Shown in pieces: positions 9,141 through 18,929 of a stretch of DNA of 64,000 nt (its first letter is position 1; each line of letters begins with the position of its first letter). Below the pieces are notes generated by a model. It searched no databases. It saw only the letters and a list, made by a program, of their open reading frames with translations, and was not told the DNA's origin. The DNA is taken from NCBI GenBank assembly GCA_003281185.1, contig QCCS01000002.1:62001-126000 (forward strand), given 5' to 3'. The DNA comes from Prochlorococcus sp. AG-347-M15. Its GTDB lineage: Bacteria; Cyanobacteriota; Cyanobacteriia; PCC-6307; Cyanobiaceae. A program made the translations under genes and the position numbers.

Positions 9141-10911
9141 GGTGCAAAAGATTAAATCCAAATCTTTTGTTTTAATAATCCCAATATTAATTTTTTCTGG
9201 AATATCTTTTTATATTTCTAGTCTAATATTTACTACATTAAAATTTGACGTATTAAAAAATAAAAGATCTCGCGCAACCAAATATTCTTATGTAATAACG
9301 TCCTCCGACAATAAGATTCTTAGCAAATTAAGCCGAAAATTTGAAATAGATAATAGTTATCATAAAATTCCATTTTTTCTTAAACATTCTTTTATATCTT
9401 CTGAGGATAAAAGATTTTATAAACATAATGGAATAGATTTAAAAAGTATTTCACGTGCCCTTATTCAAAATATTAGAAGTGGTTATGTTAAAGAGGGAGG
9501 AAGTACTATTACACAACAAGTTGCAAGAATACTTTTTCTAAATAATAATTTAAGTTTTAAAAGAAAAATCAAAGAAATATTAATATCCCTCATACTTGAA
9601 TTTAGATATGACAAAAATCAAATTTTAAAATTATATTTAAATAATATTTATCTAGGATCAGGAGCATACGGGGTAAACGAGGCTGCCCAAGTTTATTTTG
9701 GAAAATTTATAGAAGAATTGACATTGTCAGAGACCGCACTAATTGCAGGATTATCCCCAGCTCCATCAATTTATTCACCTTATCAAAATTTAGAACTAGC
9801 TATTAAAAATAGAAATAAAGTTCTTGAATCAATGTATGTTGATGGATATATTTCTCTTGCAAATAAGAATAAGGCTATTAAAGAAAAAATAACATTAAAT
9901 TATCAAACAGCTGATAATTTTTTAGATGATAAATTACTAATAAAGTTTGTTCTTCAGGAAACAGATAAAAGAATTGGAAGTAAAAATGATTATAAGTTTT
10001 TAAGAATTAAATCTTCTATCAACAAAGATTGGCAAGAAAAAGGTCAAAAAATATCAAGATATGCGGGGCCTAAAGGACTTGAATTTGCTCTGTTATCTAT
10101 CGAATCAAACACAGGACTAATAAGGACAATGATAACCAGCAAAAATCCATCAATTAATGAATACAATAGAGTGATTTCATCTGTAAGACCTTTAGGTTCT
10201 ACTTTTAAAATAATCCCCTATGCTGCTGCATTAATACAGGGAGTAAAGTTAAGCGATAAATTTGATGACTTACCAAGATGCTGGGAAAGTTATTGCCCAA
10301 AAAATTTTTCTGAAGAGTACAGAGGTTCAATCTCTTTAATTGAATCATTTAAAAGTTCATCCAATATAGTTCCAATATTAATAACAAACAAAATCGGCTT
10401 AAAAAATATTATTAATTTAGCTAATTCATTTGGTCTGGGTTATGAGCAAAAATTTGAGGAATTCCCATCATTGGCTATTGGTTCCTACGGAGATAATCTT
10501 TTAAACATTACAAATGCATATTCTGCAATAAACAATAATGGAAATATTCACAGCCCTAACATTTTAGAAAAAATAGAATCTTTAAATTATCAATCTATTT
10601 GGAAAAACAAATTGATTTCCAAGAAAATATTAGATTTTAAAGTAAACAAAAAAATGAATAAACTTCTTCAAAAATCTGTAAAAGAAGGCACTTCAAAAGC
10701 AGCCTCTATAAAAGGAAAGAAAATTCATGGAAAAACAGGAACGACTGATGGAAATAAAGATCTCTGGTTTATTGGTTCCATTGATAACCTAACAACAGGG
10801 ATCTGGATAGGTTACGACGATAACAAGGAATCTGAATTATCTAGTGGGAATGCAGCTTATTTATGGAAGAAGTTCATATCTGAAATTTATAAAATTCCAA
10901 TTAAAAAATAA
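9133..10911 (+). CDS. Class A penicillin-binding protein (GT51 plus transpeptidase)
   Basis: Bifunctional peptidoglycan synthase anchored by one N-terminal membrane helix (about residues 12-35). The GT51 domain has EDKRFYKHNGID, GGSTITQQVAR and YLNNIYLGSGAYG. The transpeptidase domain has the SxxK motif in RPLGSTFKI, SSN, and KTGTTDGNKD. At 592 residues it is shorter than E. coli PBP1A/1B and lacks obvious accessory domains, as usual for streamlined picocyanobacteria. The track start is TTG inside the chlG stop region; GTG at about 9142 is an alternative that would remove the overlap. Confidence 0.92.
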   Translation: MLKVQKIKSKSFVLIIPILIFSGISFYISSLIFTTLKFDVLKNKRSRATKYSYVITSSDNKILSKLSRKFEIDNSYHKIPFFLKHSFISSEDKRFYKHNGIDLKSISRALIQNIRSGYVKEGGSTITQQVARILFLNNNLSFKRKIKEILISLILEFRYDKNQILKLYLNNIYLGSGAYGVNEAAQVYFGKFIEELTLSETALIAGLSPAPSIYSPYQNLELAIKNRNKVLESMYVDGYISLANKNKAIKEKITLNYQTADNFLDDKLLIKFVLQETDKRIGSKNDYKFLRIKSSINKDWQEKGQKISRYAGPKGLEFALLSIESNTGLIRTMITSKNPSINEYNRVISSVRPLGSTFKIIPYAAALIQGVKLSDKFDDLPRCWESYCPKNFSEEYRGSISLIESFKSSSNIVPILITNKIGLKNIINLANSFGLGYEQKFEEFPSLAIGSYGDNLLNITNAYSAINNNGNIHSPNILEKIESLNYQSIWKNKLISKKILDFKVNKKMNKLLQKSVKEGTSKAASIKGKKIHGKTGTTDGNKDLWFIGSIDNLTTGIWIGYDDNKESELSSGNAAYLWKKFISEIYKIPIKK

Positions 10912-10920
10912 ATTATATTT

Positions 10921-12237
10921 TTAAGATTTATAAGAAATTATTGCAGAATAAAATCCATCACCAGGATAATCCAAGCTAGGTAAAATTTGCTTTTGGCTAA
11001 CCAATTTTAAAGTTTTGTTTTTTTCAATAAATCGTTCAATTAATAGATTATTTTCATCGGGACAAATAGTACAAGTTGAATAAACTAAAGTGCCATCTTT
11101 TTTCAAAAGAGGGAAAATACTCTCCAAAAGTTTTTCCTGTAATAAAGTTAAAGATTTTATTTTTTCTTTACTTAAAGACCATCTAGAATCTGGATTTCTT
11201 GAAAGAGTTCCAATGCCTGAACATGGAGCATCTAATAAAATCTTATCAAAATAAGATATAAACTTAGGATTTAATTCAATCAAACTCGTAGAATCAGCCT
11301 TAAGGGTATTAACAGATTTCAAATTTAACCTTTCTAAATTTGATTGCAGTATTTTCAATCTTTTTGCTGATCTATCTACGGCAATAATTTCAGCATTATC
11401 ATTTGTTAATTCTGCAAGGTGGGTAGATTTGCTTCCTGGAGCTGCACAAGCATCTAAAATCTTTTCACCTTCTTTTGGATTTAAGAGAGGTGCTATCCAC
11501 TGAGAAGATCTATCTTGAATTGTCCAAAGTCCATCACTATATCCTGGTAAATTTTTAATAGATCTTGGATTAGATTTTAAAGTAATTCCATTATGTAAAT
11601 CATTAATAATTTGAGCATCAATATTATTTTCATGAAGTACTTTCAAAAAGTTATCTAAATCTGTTTTTAATTGGTTAATTCTCAAATCAATTGATGGTTT
11701 TTTATTAAATGCCTTAATGATATTTTCACCATCGCTATTGCCGACCCATTTATAAAGATCCTTCACAAGCCATAATGGAAATGATTCAAGATATGAAATT
11801 CTTTCTTTTCTATCAGAAGATAATTCCGGAAAGATTTTTTGTTCTAATTTTCTTGATGCATTTCTCAATATCGCATTTACAGTCCCCGATAAACCATTTA
11901 AATCTGTTTTTTTAGCTACTTCTACAGTAGTAGAAATAGCAGCAGATAATGGGATTTTATTCATTTTCAATATTTGATACAAACCTATATGTAGAAGCCA
12001 TCTTAACTTTGGAGGCTGCTTTTTATGAGTAATTTTTGATGTATGATCCGTCCAAAGATCAAGAAATTTTCTATATCTTATGCATCCAAAAGATAATTCC
12101 GTAATAAAAGCTATATCAAGAGGATTAAATTGATAATTTTTTAAAACCTTTTCAAGAGCATGATCAGAAAAATCACCATAACTAACTTTTAATAAAATTT
12201 CCCAAGCAGCCTTTCTTTGTAAATATCCTATGCTCAA
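10921..12237 (-). CDS. rsmB: 16S rRNA m5C967 methyltransferase (RsmB/Sun)
   Basis: Methylates cytosine 967 of 16S rRNA. The 438-residue protein has an N-terminal NusB-like helical domain (about residues 1-140) and a C-terminal Rossmann methyltransferase with the SAM motif DACAAPGSKSTH, the catalytic PCSGIG cysteine and the second catalytic cysteine in YSTCTI. Length and domain order are normal. It is convergent with the penicillin-binding protein gene, with only nine bases between the stops. Confidence 0.95.
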   Translation of the reverse strand: MSIGYLQRKAAWEILLKVSYGDFSDHALEKVLKNYQFNPLDIAFITELSFGCIRYRKFLDLWTDHTSKITHKKQPPKLRWLLHIGLYQILKMNKIPLSAAISTTVEVAKKTDLNGLSGTVNAILRNASRKLEQKIFPELSSDRKERISYLESFPLWLVKDLYKWVGNSDGENIIKAFNKKPSIDLRINQLKTDLDNFLKVLHENNIDAQIINDLHNGITLKSNPRSIKNLPGYSDGLWTIQDRSSQWIAPLLNPKEGEKILDACAAPGSKSTHLAELTNDNAEIIAVDRSAKRLKILQSNLERLNLKSVNTLKADSTSLIELNPKFISYFDKILLDAPCSGIGTLSRNPDSRWSLSKEKIKSLTLLQEKLLESIFPLLKKDGTLVYSTCTICPDENNLLIERFIEKNKTLKLVSQKQILPSLDYPGDGFYSAIISYKS

Positions 12238-12288
12238 AATATAATTAATTTTTTAAAGATAACTTTAATATACAAAAAATTCAAAAAT

Positions 12289-12432
12289 TTAAACTACTTT
12301 TTCAATTGCAGAATTAAGCCAAATAAAACCTAAGATAGAAATAAGTGAAAGATTAAATCCTAAAAAAAGAAAGATATTTAAAGAATGAATTGTTTCCCGG
12401 AAAAATATTTTTTTCTCTTTTTGATACTTCAT
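12289..12432 (-). CDS. Small single-span membrane protein (47 aa)
   Basis: Below the ORF-track size cut. It translates as a basic N-terminus (MKYQKEKKIFF), one hydrophobic helix of about 22 residues (IFLFLGFNLSLISILGFIWL) and a short tail SAIEKVV. The layout, basic head then one helix, resembles small thylakoid subunits, but I do not recognise the family. It lies upstream of rsmB on the same strand with about 50 bases between, so it may share its transcript. Confidence 0.6.
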   Translation of the reverse strand: MKYQKEKKIFFRETIHSLNIFLFLGFNLSLISILGFIWLNSAIEKVV

Positions 12433-12451
12433 TATTAAAATAAAAACTTAT

Positions 12452-12631
12452 TTATGATTTCAAACGGCAACCAATATTGATAGATCCTGCATCAAGCATT
12501 CTTCCTAATTTAATTGCTATGGATTCCTCCAACCTAGTGAAATTAGATTGATGGGTAGTTATCCAATCTAATTCAGAAAAAGTGATGATTCCTGTCGAAT
12601 TACTTTTTAAAAAAAGTTTTCCAATTTCCAT
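12452..12631 (-). CDS. Hypothetical 59-aa soluble protein
   Basis: Below the track size cut. It starts at ATG (MEIGKLFLKSNS) and ends LDAGSINIGCRLKS. It contains TTHQSNFTRLEESIAIKLGR, which reads as a normal amphipathic helix. No membrane segment and no family recognised. It sits between the photolyase-related gene and the 47-aa membrane protein, all on the minus strand. Codon use and amino-acid composition look coding. Function unknown. Confidence 0.6.
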   Translation of the reverse strand: MEIGKLFLKSNSTGIITFSELDWITTHQSNFTRLEESIAIKLGRMLDAGSINIGCRLKS

Positions 12632-12736
12632 TAGATAAATCTAATTTTTTCTAAGTTAACATCCGTACTTAATATTTCTTCATAACATAATATTCTTTTA
12701 ATTTTTCAAAAACAAGTGTAGGTAATTACACTTAAT

Positions 12737-14227
12737 TTATTGAATATCTCTTAAAAATTTATCGGCCGTTTTTAAGTGATTATTTAATTTTTCCTCTGAC
12801 ATTTTATCGAGATTTCTCGTTAACATTGCCAGACGGTATTGCTTTCTAAAAAAGCTTTCATTATCTTTAATAAATTTCCAAAATAAGCCATCCCATATTT
12901 CACACCATGGGCCACTTTTAAAATTAGACATTTTTTTTACATAATTAGAGCTTGATATATATGGCTTTGTTGAAAAGATACCACCATCACTAAACTGACT
13001 CATTCCGTAAACATTTGGGACCATAACCCAATCATAGGAATCAATAAACATTTCCATAAACCATTTATAAACTTGGTTTGGGTGAATTCTACATAGAAGC
13101 ATAAAGTTGCCAACAATCATTAGCCGCTCAATATGATGACAATAACCAAATTTAATAATATTTTTTATAACAACGTCTACTGGTTCAATTCCTGTATTTC
13201 CTTGATAAAAAGATTTTGGAATTGGCTTATCTTCAAAATTCCAAAAATTACTATTTCTCATCTTTGTTCCGTACTTTTTATAGACGAGGCAAATAAATTC
13301 TCTCCATCCAATAATTTGACGAATAAAACCCTCTAAAGAGTTAATAGGAACATTATTATTTTTTGCAAAAAGTAATGCTTTATTTACTACTACATCTGGG
13401 GTTAATAAGCCGCTGTTTAAAATAGGAGAAAGTAAACTGTGCCATAAAAAAGAATTTTCTTTAGAAATAGCATCTTCATAATCTCCAAATAAGAAAAATC
13501 TATGTTTAAAAAAATCATTTAACCATGCATCTGCCTCTTCAAAATTAGTTGGATATAAAAAGTTATTACTTTCTCCAATAAACTCAATATCAAAATTGGC
13601 TAATGACCTTTCTGCATGAACTACAAATTTATTTTTTTGTAATTTGGGTGTATCGGGTATATTTATTTTTTTTGGTAATTTTTTTCTGTTCATTTCATCG
13701 AAACTCCATCTACCACCTTCAGGTGTATCATCAGGATTAACTAATATTTTTTGGCTCTTTCTTTGATTCTCATAAAATCTCCCCATAAGAGGTTTTTTTG
13801 CATTTGATGCAAATAAATCTTTTAAATCTTCACTGCTCATGAACATAGGAGAAGGCAAAATATTTAAAGCTAAATTATTACTTTCAACAAAATTATTAAT
13901 CCTCTTCATTATTAAAAAATCATGAGGGTCAATGAGATTTATTTTCTGATATTTATTTTTAATAAATTCCGATAAGTAATCATTCGTAGAAACATTATTC
14001 TTGTTTTCGATATATAAAACTTTAAAGCCAGATATTTCTAAATAATTTTTATAAGCGAGCATAGATGCTCTATGAAAAACTAACTTATTTTTATGATTAA
14101 TTAATTTATGAAATTTATCATTTCCAAAAAATAAGGAGTCTTCCAAAATCAAAACTTCACAATTTATTTTTAAAATTGGGCTTTCTCTAAAAAGTTGATT
14201 CGGGAAAATAATTGATACTTGTTTCAT
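12737..14227 (-). CDS. Photolyase-related protein, FeS-BCP family (COG3046) without visible cluster ligands
   Basis: The 496-residue protein belongs to the prokaryotic (6-4) photolyase/FeS-BCP group, which repairs UV photoproducts with FAD. The N-terminal half is the Rossmann antenna domain. The C-terminal half has the hallmark segments [48 protein letters not shown] and the helix after it. In classical members the next loop carries a CxxC plus a further cysteine for a 4Fe-4S cluster. Here that loop is much shorter ([13 protein letters not shown]), so the cluster ligands appear absent. Its start overlaps the DUF2256 stop as ATGA. Confidence 0.88.
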   Translation of the reverse strand: MKQVSIIFPNQLFRESPILKINCEVLILEDSLFFGNDKFHKLINHKNKLVFHRASMLAYKNYLEISGFKVLYIENKNNVSTNDYLSEFIKNKYQKINLIDPHDFLIMKRINNFVESNNLALNILPSPMFMSSEDLKDLFASNAKKPLMGRFYENQRKSQKILVNPDDTPEGGRWSFDEMNRKKLPKKINIPDTPKLQKNKFVVHAERSLANFDIEFIGESNNFLYPTNFEEADAWLNDFFKHRFFLFGDYEDAISKENSFLWHSLLSPILNSGLLTPDVVVNKALLFAKNNNVPINSLEGFIRQIIGWREFICLVYKKYGTKMRNSNFWNFEDKPIPKSFYQGNTGIEPVDVVIKNIIKFGYCHHIERLMIVGNFMLLCRIHPNQVYKWFMEMFIDSYDWVMVPNVYGMSQFSDGGIFSTKPYISSSNYVKKMSNFKSGPWCEIWDGLFWKFIKDNESFFRKQYRLAMLTRNLDKMSEEKLNNHLKTADKFLRDIQ

Positions 14228-14355
14228 CTTTGCGATTTCCTGTTACTGCATCTTTTTGAACAGTAGATAACATCATCCCAACAGTTTTTCCATTTTTTAC
14301 GCCACTCAAACGGCCTATTGCAAACAGGACAAGTTTTAGTAGAAAGATTTTTCAA
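14224..14355 (-). CDS. DUF2256 small zinc-binding-type protein
   Basis: A 43-residue protein below the track cut. It has the DUF2256 pattern [17 protein letters not shown], a WDDV segment, then YCSKRCS: four cysteines as CxxC plus CxxxC, probably binding zinc. The likely start is TTG at 14355. The stop overlaps the ATG of the photolyase-like gene (ATGA), so translation is probably coupled. DUF2256 genes commonly sit beside this photolyase family, which supports the call. Confidence 0.8.
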   Translation of the reverse strand: MKNLSTKTCPVCNRPFEWRKKWKNCWDDVIYCSKRCSNRKSQR

Positions 14356-14358
14356 AAT

Positions 14359-14595
14359 TTATAATTTTCTTTTATGAGTAGATTTAAATCTAGTTGAATC
14401 TTTAAGGGCCATATGTTTTGTATTTCTTCCCGAAACTCTCTTTCTCCAGACTTTGAAAGATTTGGGTTTAAGATTTTGACGCATAATTTTTATCGCATCT
14501 TCCTCTTTTAAACCAAATTGATACTCAATAGCTTCAAAAGGTGTTCTATCTTCCCAACACATTTCTATTATTCTGTCTATATCGATACTTTCCAT
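14359..14595 (-). CDS. TIGR03643 family protein
   Basis: A 78-residue protein with the TIGR03643 layout: an acidic N-terminal helix-turn-helix-like part (RIIEMCWEDRTPFEAIEYQFGL), then KIMRQNLKPKSFKVWRKRVSGR and a basic tail. The family is typically encoded next to photolyase-like genes, as here, but its biochemical role is not known. It is separated from DUF2256 and the DCC-family gene by three bases each, so the four genes form one tight minus-strand operon. Confidence 0.8.
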   Translation of the reverse strand: MESIDIDRIIEMCWEDRTPFEAIEYQFGLKEEDAIKIMRQNLKPKSFKVWRKRVSGRNTKHMALKDSTRFKSTHKRKL

Positions 14596-14598
14596 AAT

Positions 14599-15003
14599 TT
14601 ATTGTTCACATTGTGAGGTACAAAGTTTTTCAATATCGGATCTACCTGTAATTTGAAGTCTATATTTTGCCCAATATCTGTAAACCAATCTCAAAAATGG
14701 AGATAAGAATTTAATCTTCAAGGGATAATAAACCCAACCTAAACCAACTAATTCATAAGAATATGCAAGTACATCTAGTCCCCTAATAATTTCACCATTT
14801 TCAATAATCCCATGCAGATTTGACATAGCTTCTGAATATGAGATGTCATTGAAAAAACTCTTATCATAATCCTTACTATTAATATCTATAAATGCAATTT
14901 GGTTGAAAGTATCTCTTTTTTTAAGAAAATTTGTTTCTCTCAAACAAAGTGGGCAACCACCATCGAATAAAAAGGTTAATTTATTTTTCATATTTTTATT
15001 CAA
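14599..15003 (-). CDS. DCC-family thiol-disulfide oxidoreductase-like protein (DUF393)
   Basis: A 134-residue protein with the name-giving motif of the DCC family, FDGGCPLCLRE, near residue 13, a thioredoxin-like CxxC. The middle region IDINSKDYD and the later GLDVLAYSYELVGLGW also fit the family. The C-terminus ends in CTSQCEQ, a second cysteine pair. It is the first gene of the operon leading through TIGR03643 and DUF2256 to the photolyase-like gene; a redox role connected to that repair protein is inference. Confidence 0.85.
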   Translation of the reverse strand: MNKNMKNKLTFLFDGGCPLCLRETNFLKKRDTFNQIAFIDINSKDYDKSFFNDISYSEAMSNLHGIIENGEIIRGLDVLAYSYELVGLGWVYYPLKIKFLSPFLRLVYRYWAKYRLQITGRSDIEKLCTSQCEQ

Positions 15004-15122
15004 ATATAGAAATTAAATAACTTTTTTGTGGAATAAAAAATTTTTTTTAGAGTACAAGCTTTATAAAGCCTTAATAATTGCCAGTTCTAATTTTGTGAAA
15101 TTATATTATCTTATAAATTAAT

Positions 15123-15154
15123 AAGCCATTGATTAAGGGATACATCAATGGTTT
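15123..15154. terminator. Candidate stem-loop between convergent or unrelated small genes
   Basis: An inverted repeat with arms AAGCCATTGAT and ATCAATGGTTT (one mismatch) around a 10-base loop. There is no long T-run on either side, so it is only a possible factor-independent terminator for the 67-aa gene that ends at 15169 on the minus strand. Confidence 0.4.
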
Positions 15155-15168
15155 AAAACTATTTATGA

Positions 15169-15372
15169 TCAGTCATCTAGGAGATGAACCCCTTCTCCTA
15201 CGTCAGGAGTAAATTTACAATATTTTTCAAAAATAAGTCCAACACCTCTCATTTTTTCTCCTAATTCATCGTTAAATTTATTCCATTCTTCCGATTCACG
15301 GTCAGGTAAATCCCACCCTTGATTTTCTACCATACTTGTTATTACTGTATAGTCCCATTCTATGTATGCCAT
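15169..15372 (-). CDS. Hypothetical 67-aa acidic protein
   Basis: Small soluble protein, MAYIEWDYTVITSMVENQ at the start and a very acidic C-terminus (DVGEGVHLLDD). It has no membrane segment and no cysteine motif beyond a single Cys. I do not recognise the family. It stands alone between the photolyase-associated operon and the divergent trmH. Composition and the good ATG start support it as a real gene. Confidence 0.65.
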   Translation of the reverse strand: MAYIEWDYTVITSMVENQGWDLPDRESEEWNKFNDELGEKMRGVGLIFEKYCKFTPDVGEGVHLLDD

Positions 15373-15468
15373 TGAGTTAATTTAAACTACCAAAATATTA
15401 TAAACCAAGAGATTTAATAGGTAATAAATATTTTTTGAATATAATTTAAAAGTCTGAAAAAATTATAA

Positions 15469-16140
15469 ATGTCAATTTTGCCAAGAAGATTTGAACGAAT
15501 CAAAAGTGTTTTAGATTGCAGAATGAAAAACTTGACTGTTTTAGTAGAAGATGTCAATAAACCACATAATTTATCTGCGATATTAAGGACATGTGATGCG
15601 GCAGGAGTTTTCGAGGCAAATTTTATTAGCAAAACGAATGCCGTTAAGACTTTTAATAGTACTGCTCAAGGAAGTCAAAAATGGGTAAAACTGAATAATC
15701 ATGAAAACACTATCACGGCAATATCTGATTTAAAGAATAAGGGTTTTAAATTATATGGAACGACTCTTAATAGTGAATCAGTAGATTATAGAAATTTTGA
15801 TTATTCTCAAAATACATGTTTTGTTTTAGGAGCAGAAAAATGGGGATTAAGTAATGAACTTATATCAATGGTTGATCAATCAATTTTTATACCTATGAGA
15901 GGTATGGTTCAATCTCTGAATGTTTCAGTTGCTGCTTCTATATTATTATTTGAAGCTGTTCGCCAAAGAAAAAATAAAGGTATATTGCCCTCTAATGGAG
16001 AAGGGTTAAATATGGATGAATATCAAAAAACACTTTTTGAATGGTGTTACCCAGAATTAGCTGCGGGGTATAAAAAATCAGCTAAAGAATATCCAAAGTT
16101 GAATGATCAAGGAGAACTTGATCCTATTACAGATAACTAA
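15469..16140 (+). CDS. trmH: tRNA (guanosine(18)-2'-O)-methyltransferase
   Basis: SPOUT-class methyltransferase that 2'-O-methylates G18 in the D-loop of tRNAs. The 223-residue protein has the three SPOUT motifs: motif 1 NPHNLSAILR-like (KPHNLSAILRTCDAAGV), motif 2 FVLGAEKWGLS, motif 3 IPMRGMVQSLNVSVAASI. Length is normal for TrmH. It ends two bases before the convergent permease gene stop. Confidence 0.93.
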   Translation: MSILPRRFERIKSVLDCRMKNLTVLVEDVNKPHNLSAILRTCDAAGVFEANFISKTNAVKTFNSTAQGSQKWVKLNNHENTITAISDLKNKGFKLYGTTLNSESVDYRNFDYSQNTCFVLGAEKWGLSNELISMVDQSIFIPMRGMVQSLNVSVAASILLFEAVRQRKNKGILPSNGEGLNMDEYQKTLFEWCYPELAAGYKKSAKEYPKLNDQGELDPITDN

Positions 16141-16142
16141 AT

Positions 16143-16988
16143 TTATTCAGAATTTTGACTATCAAAAATTTCTTCAAGGTCCTCTCCTATAAAAGAAAGA
16201 CCTAAAACTAAAAAAAACATTGCCAAACCTGGGAACAAAGCCGTCCACCAAATACCTGTTGGTAAAGCGGCAAGAGCCAGATTTAAATCACTTCCCCACT
16301 CTGGGACATCTGCAGGAACGCCTAGGCCTAAAAATCCTAAACTTCCTAATACCAAAACAGCATCTGCAGCATTTAGGGTTAGCAGAATAGGCAATGGTGT
16401 TATTACATTTGGGAGAATATATTTAAAAATAATTTTTTTAACATCAGCTCCTGCAACTTGAGCTGCCTCCACATAAGTTTCGGATTTAACCAATATTGTC
16501 TGATTTCTGATTAATCTAAAATATTGAGGAGAGTAAACAATACACAATGCCAAAGCCGCGTTAAGGATACCCTTACCCAAAACAAAAGCCACAACAACTG
16601 AAAGCAAAATTACAGGTATTGAAAAAATAGTATCCATTATTAGTGATAAGCATTTATCAAAAAAACCACCAAAATATCCACTTAATAATCCCAATGGCAA
16701 GCCCAAACTTAATGAAAAAAGAATAGCTAAGAATACAACTTCTATAGCTAATGATGATCCTTGCAAAGTTCTTAAGCAAACATCTCTTCCTAATCTATCT
16801 GTGCCACAAAAATGATTAAGAGAAGGAGGGGCAAAGATATCATTGCTTAACATTGAAAATGAATAGCCAAAAAAATTATTGGCCTCTAAAAATTTCATTA
16901 TTAAAACAACAAGAAGATAAAAAAGTACAATTAAAAATCCAGCTTTTCTGATATTTGCGCCGACACGATTAAATGAGTTAATATCCAA
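16143..16988 (-). CDS. ABC transporter permease, DppC/OppC type
   Basis: Inner-membrane permease of a peptide/nickel/opine-type ABC importer. The 281-residue protein has about six membrane helices, the N-terminal signature GTDRLGRDVCLRTLQG typical of DppC/OppC, and the EAA loop around EAAQVAGADVKKI. No partner permease, ATPase or binding protein is next to it, so the substrate cannot be told from the context. It is convergent with trmH and lies downstream of lepA on the same strand. Confidence 0.88.
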   Translation of the reverse strand: MDINSFNRVGANIRKAGFLIVLFYLLVVLIMKFLEANNFFGYSFSMLSNDIFAPPSLNHFCGTDRLGRDVCLRTLQGSSLAIEVVFLAILFSLSLGLPLGLLSGYFGGFFDKCLSLIMDTIFSIPVILLSVVVAFVLGKGILNAALALCIVYSPQYFRLIRNQTILVKSETYVEAAQVAGADVKKIIFKYILPNVITPLPILLTLNAADAVLVLGSLGFLGLGVPADVPEWGSDLNLALAALPTGIWWTALFPGLAMFFLVLGLSFIGEDLEEIFDSQNSE

Positions 16989-17065
16989 ATCTTTTTTAAA
17001 GATATATATGAAATATACCCAATTCTTTTAAAAATAAATAGCTATAAATTTTAAATTAAAAAAAA

Positions 17066-18874
17066 TTACTGGTTTAATTTCAAGACTGCCATAAAAGCTT
17101 CTTGAGGGACTTCGACTTTACCCATTGCCTTCATCCTCTTTTTACCTTTGGCTTGCTTCTTTAAAAGTTTCTTTTTCCTAGAAATATCTCCTCCATAACA
17201 TTTAGATAAAACATCTTTTCGCAATGCACTGATACTTTCACTTGCAATAATCCTGCTGCCGATTGATGCTTGAATAGGTATTTTAAATTGTTGTTTTGGA
17301 ATTAGTTCTTTTAATTTCTCGACTAAACTTCTACCAATTCCATAAGACTTATCTTTATGAACAATAGAAGTTAATGGATCTGCTCTTTCTGAATTTATCA
17401 GAACATCTAATCTAACGAGGTCATTCTTTCTATAGCCAATCAAATGATATTCCATTGATGCATAACCTTGGGTTCTACTTTTCATTTGATCAAAAAAATC
17501 TGTAACTACTTCTGCTAATGGAATTTCATAAATCAAAGTAACTCGATCTGTTGTTATGTATTTCATATCTATAAATACTCCTCTTCTTTCCTGACATAAA
17601 CCCATTAGTGTTCCATTAAATTCATTGGGAGCATAAATTTCCATTTTTACATAAGGTTCTTCTATTGATTCTCTAAGTTGTGGATCAGGAATTGTAGAAG
17701 GATTATCAATAAAGATATGTTCCTGCTGATTTAAATTAACCTTATAGATAACTGATGGTGCAGTTACAATTAGATCCAAATCATATTCTCTTTCTAATCT
17801 TTCTTGAACAATCTCCATATGAAGAAGTCCAAGGAATCCGCACCTAAATCCGAAGCCCATTGCGCTACTGGTTTCGGGCTCATATTTTAAAGCTGCATCA
17901 GATAATTGTAATTTTTCTAGTGATACTCTTAAATCTGGGAATTGATCAGCATCAGTCGGGAATAAGCCACAAAAAACCATAGGATTTGCTGTCTTATATC
18001 CAGGCAAAGGATCATTGGCAGGTGAATTTAAAAGAGTAATTGTATCTCCCACTCTCGCATCAGCAACTGATTTTATAGAAGCTGCTAAATAACCAACTTC
18101 TCCTGCATGTAATTCATCAACTTGCTGCTGATCAGGCGCCATTATTCCTATCTCATCTAGTTCATAATTTTTCTTACTTGCCATTAATAATATTTTTTCT
18201 CTCTTATTTAGAGACCCAGATATCACCCTGAAATAAACAATAACTCCCCTGTACGGATCATAATAAGAATCAAAAATCAGCGCCTTTGTTGGTAGTTTAA
18301 TTTCATCTTGAGGAGGAGGTACTCTTCTTACGATTGCTTCCAAAATATCTTTAATGCCAACTCCAGTTTTTGCTGAACAATTTATTGCATTAGATGTATC
18401 AAGTCCAATAATTTCCTCTATTTCTTTTTTTATTTTTTCAGCATCAGCCCCTGGTAAATCAACTTTATTTAAAACAGGAATTATTTCAAGATTATTTTCC
18501 AAGGCAAGATAAACATTAGCTAAGGTTTGAGCTTCTACTCCTTGACTTGCATCAACAACAAGCAAAGCGCCCTCACAAGCTTGAAGAGATCTACTAACCT
18601 CATAAGAGAAATCAACATGCCCTGGAGTATCTATTAAGTTCAAAACATATTCTTGGGAATCGTCAGCTTCATATTTCATCCTAGCGGCTTGTAACTTGAT
18701 AGTAATTCCTCTCTCTCTTTCAAGATCCATACTGTCCAAAAATTGTTCTTGCATATCCCTTTGCTGCACAGTACCAGTATCTTGAAGCAACCTATCTGCA
18801 AGGGTAGATTTACCATGGTCAATATGAGCGATTATGCAGAAATTTCTAATTTTTGAAACCGATATATCAGTCAT
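17066..18874 (-). CDS. lepA: Elongation factor 4 (LepA)
   Basis: Ribosome-associated GTPase that acts on stalled or back-translocatable ribosomes. The 602-residue protein has G1 AHIDHGKST near residue 16, G3 DTPGHVDF, G4 NKVDLP and G5 SAK, followed by the EF-G-like domains and the LepA-specific C-terminal domain with the basic [16 protein letters not shown] segment. Length and domain order are normal. Confidence 0.97.
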   Translation of the reverse strand: MTDISVSKIRNFCIIAHIDHGKSTLADRLLQDTGTVQQRDMQEQFLDSMDLERERGITIKLQAARMKYEADDSQEYVLNLIDTPGHVDFSYEVSRSLQACEGALLVVDASQGVEAQTLANVYLALENNLEIIPVLNKVDLPGADAEKIKKEIEEIIGLDTSNAINCSAKTGVGIKDILEAIVRRVPPPQDEIKLPTKALIFDSYYDPYRGVIVYFRVISGSLNKREKILLMASKKNYELDEIGIMAPDQQQVDELHAGEVGYLAASIKSVADARVGDTITLLNSPANDPLPGYKTANPMVFCGLFPTDADQFPDLRVSLEKLQLSDAALKYEPETSSAMGFGFRCGFLGLLHMEIVQERLEREYDLDLIVTAPSVIYKVNLNQQEHIFIDNPSTIPDPQLRESIEEPYVKMEIYAPNEFNGTLMGLCQERRGVFIDMKYITTDRVTLIYEIPLAEVVTDFFDQMKSRTQGYASMEYHLIGYRKNDLVRLDVLINSERADPLTSIVHKDKSYGIGRSLVEKLKELIPKQQFKIPIQASIGSRIIASESISALRKDVLSKCYGGDISRKKKLLKKQAKGKKRMKAMGKVEVPQEAFMAVLKLNQ

Positions 18875-18929
18875 ATAGAAAGAAAAATTCTCCTCTTATT
18901 ACATCTTTATTAATATTAGCTAATTAGAA

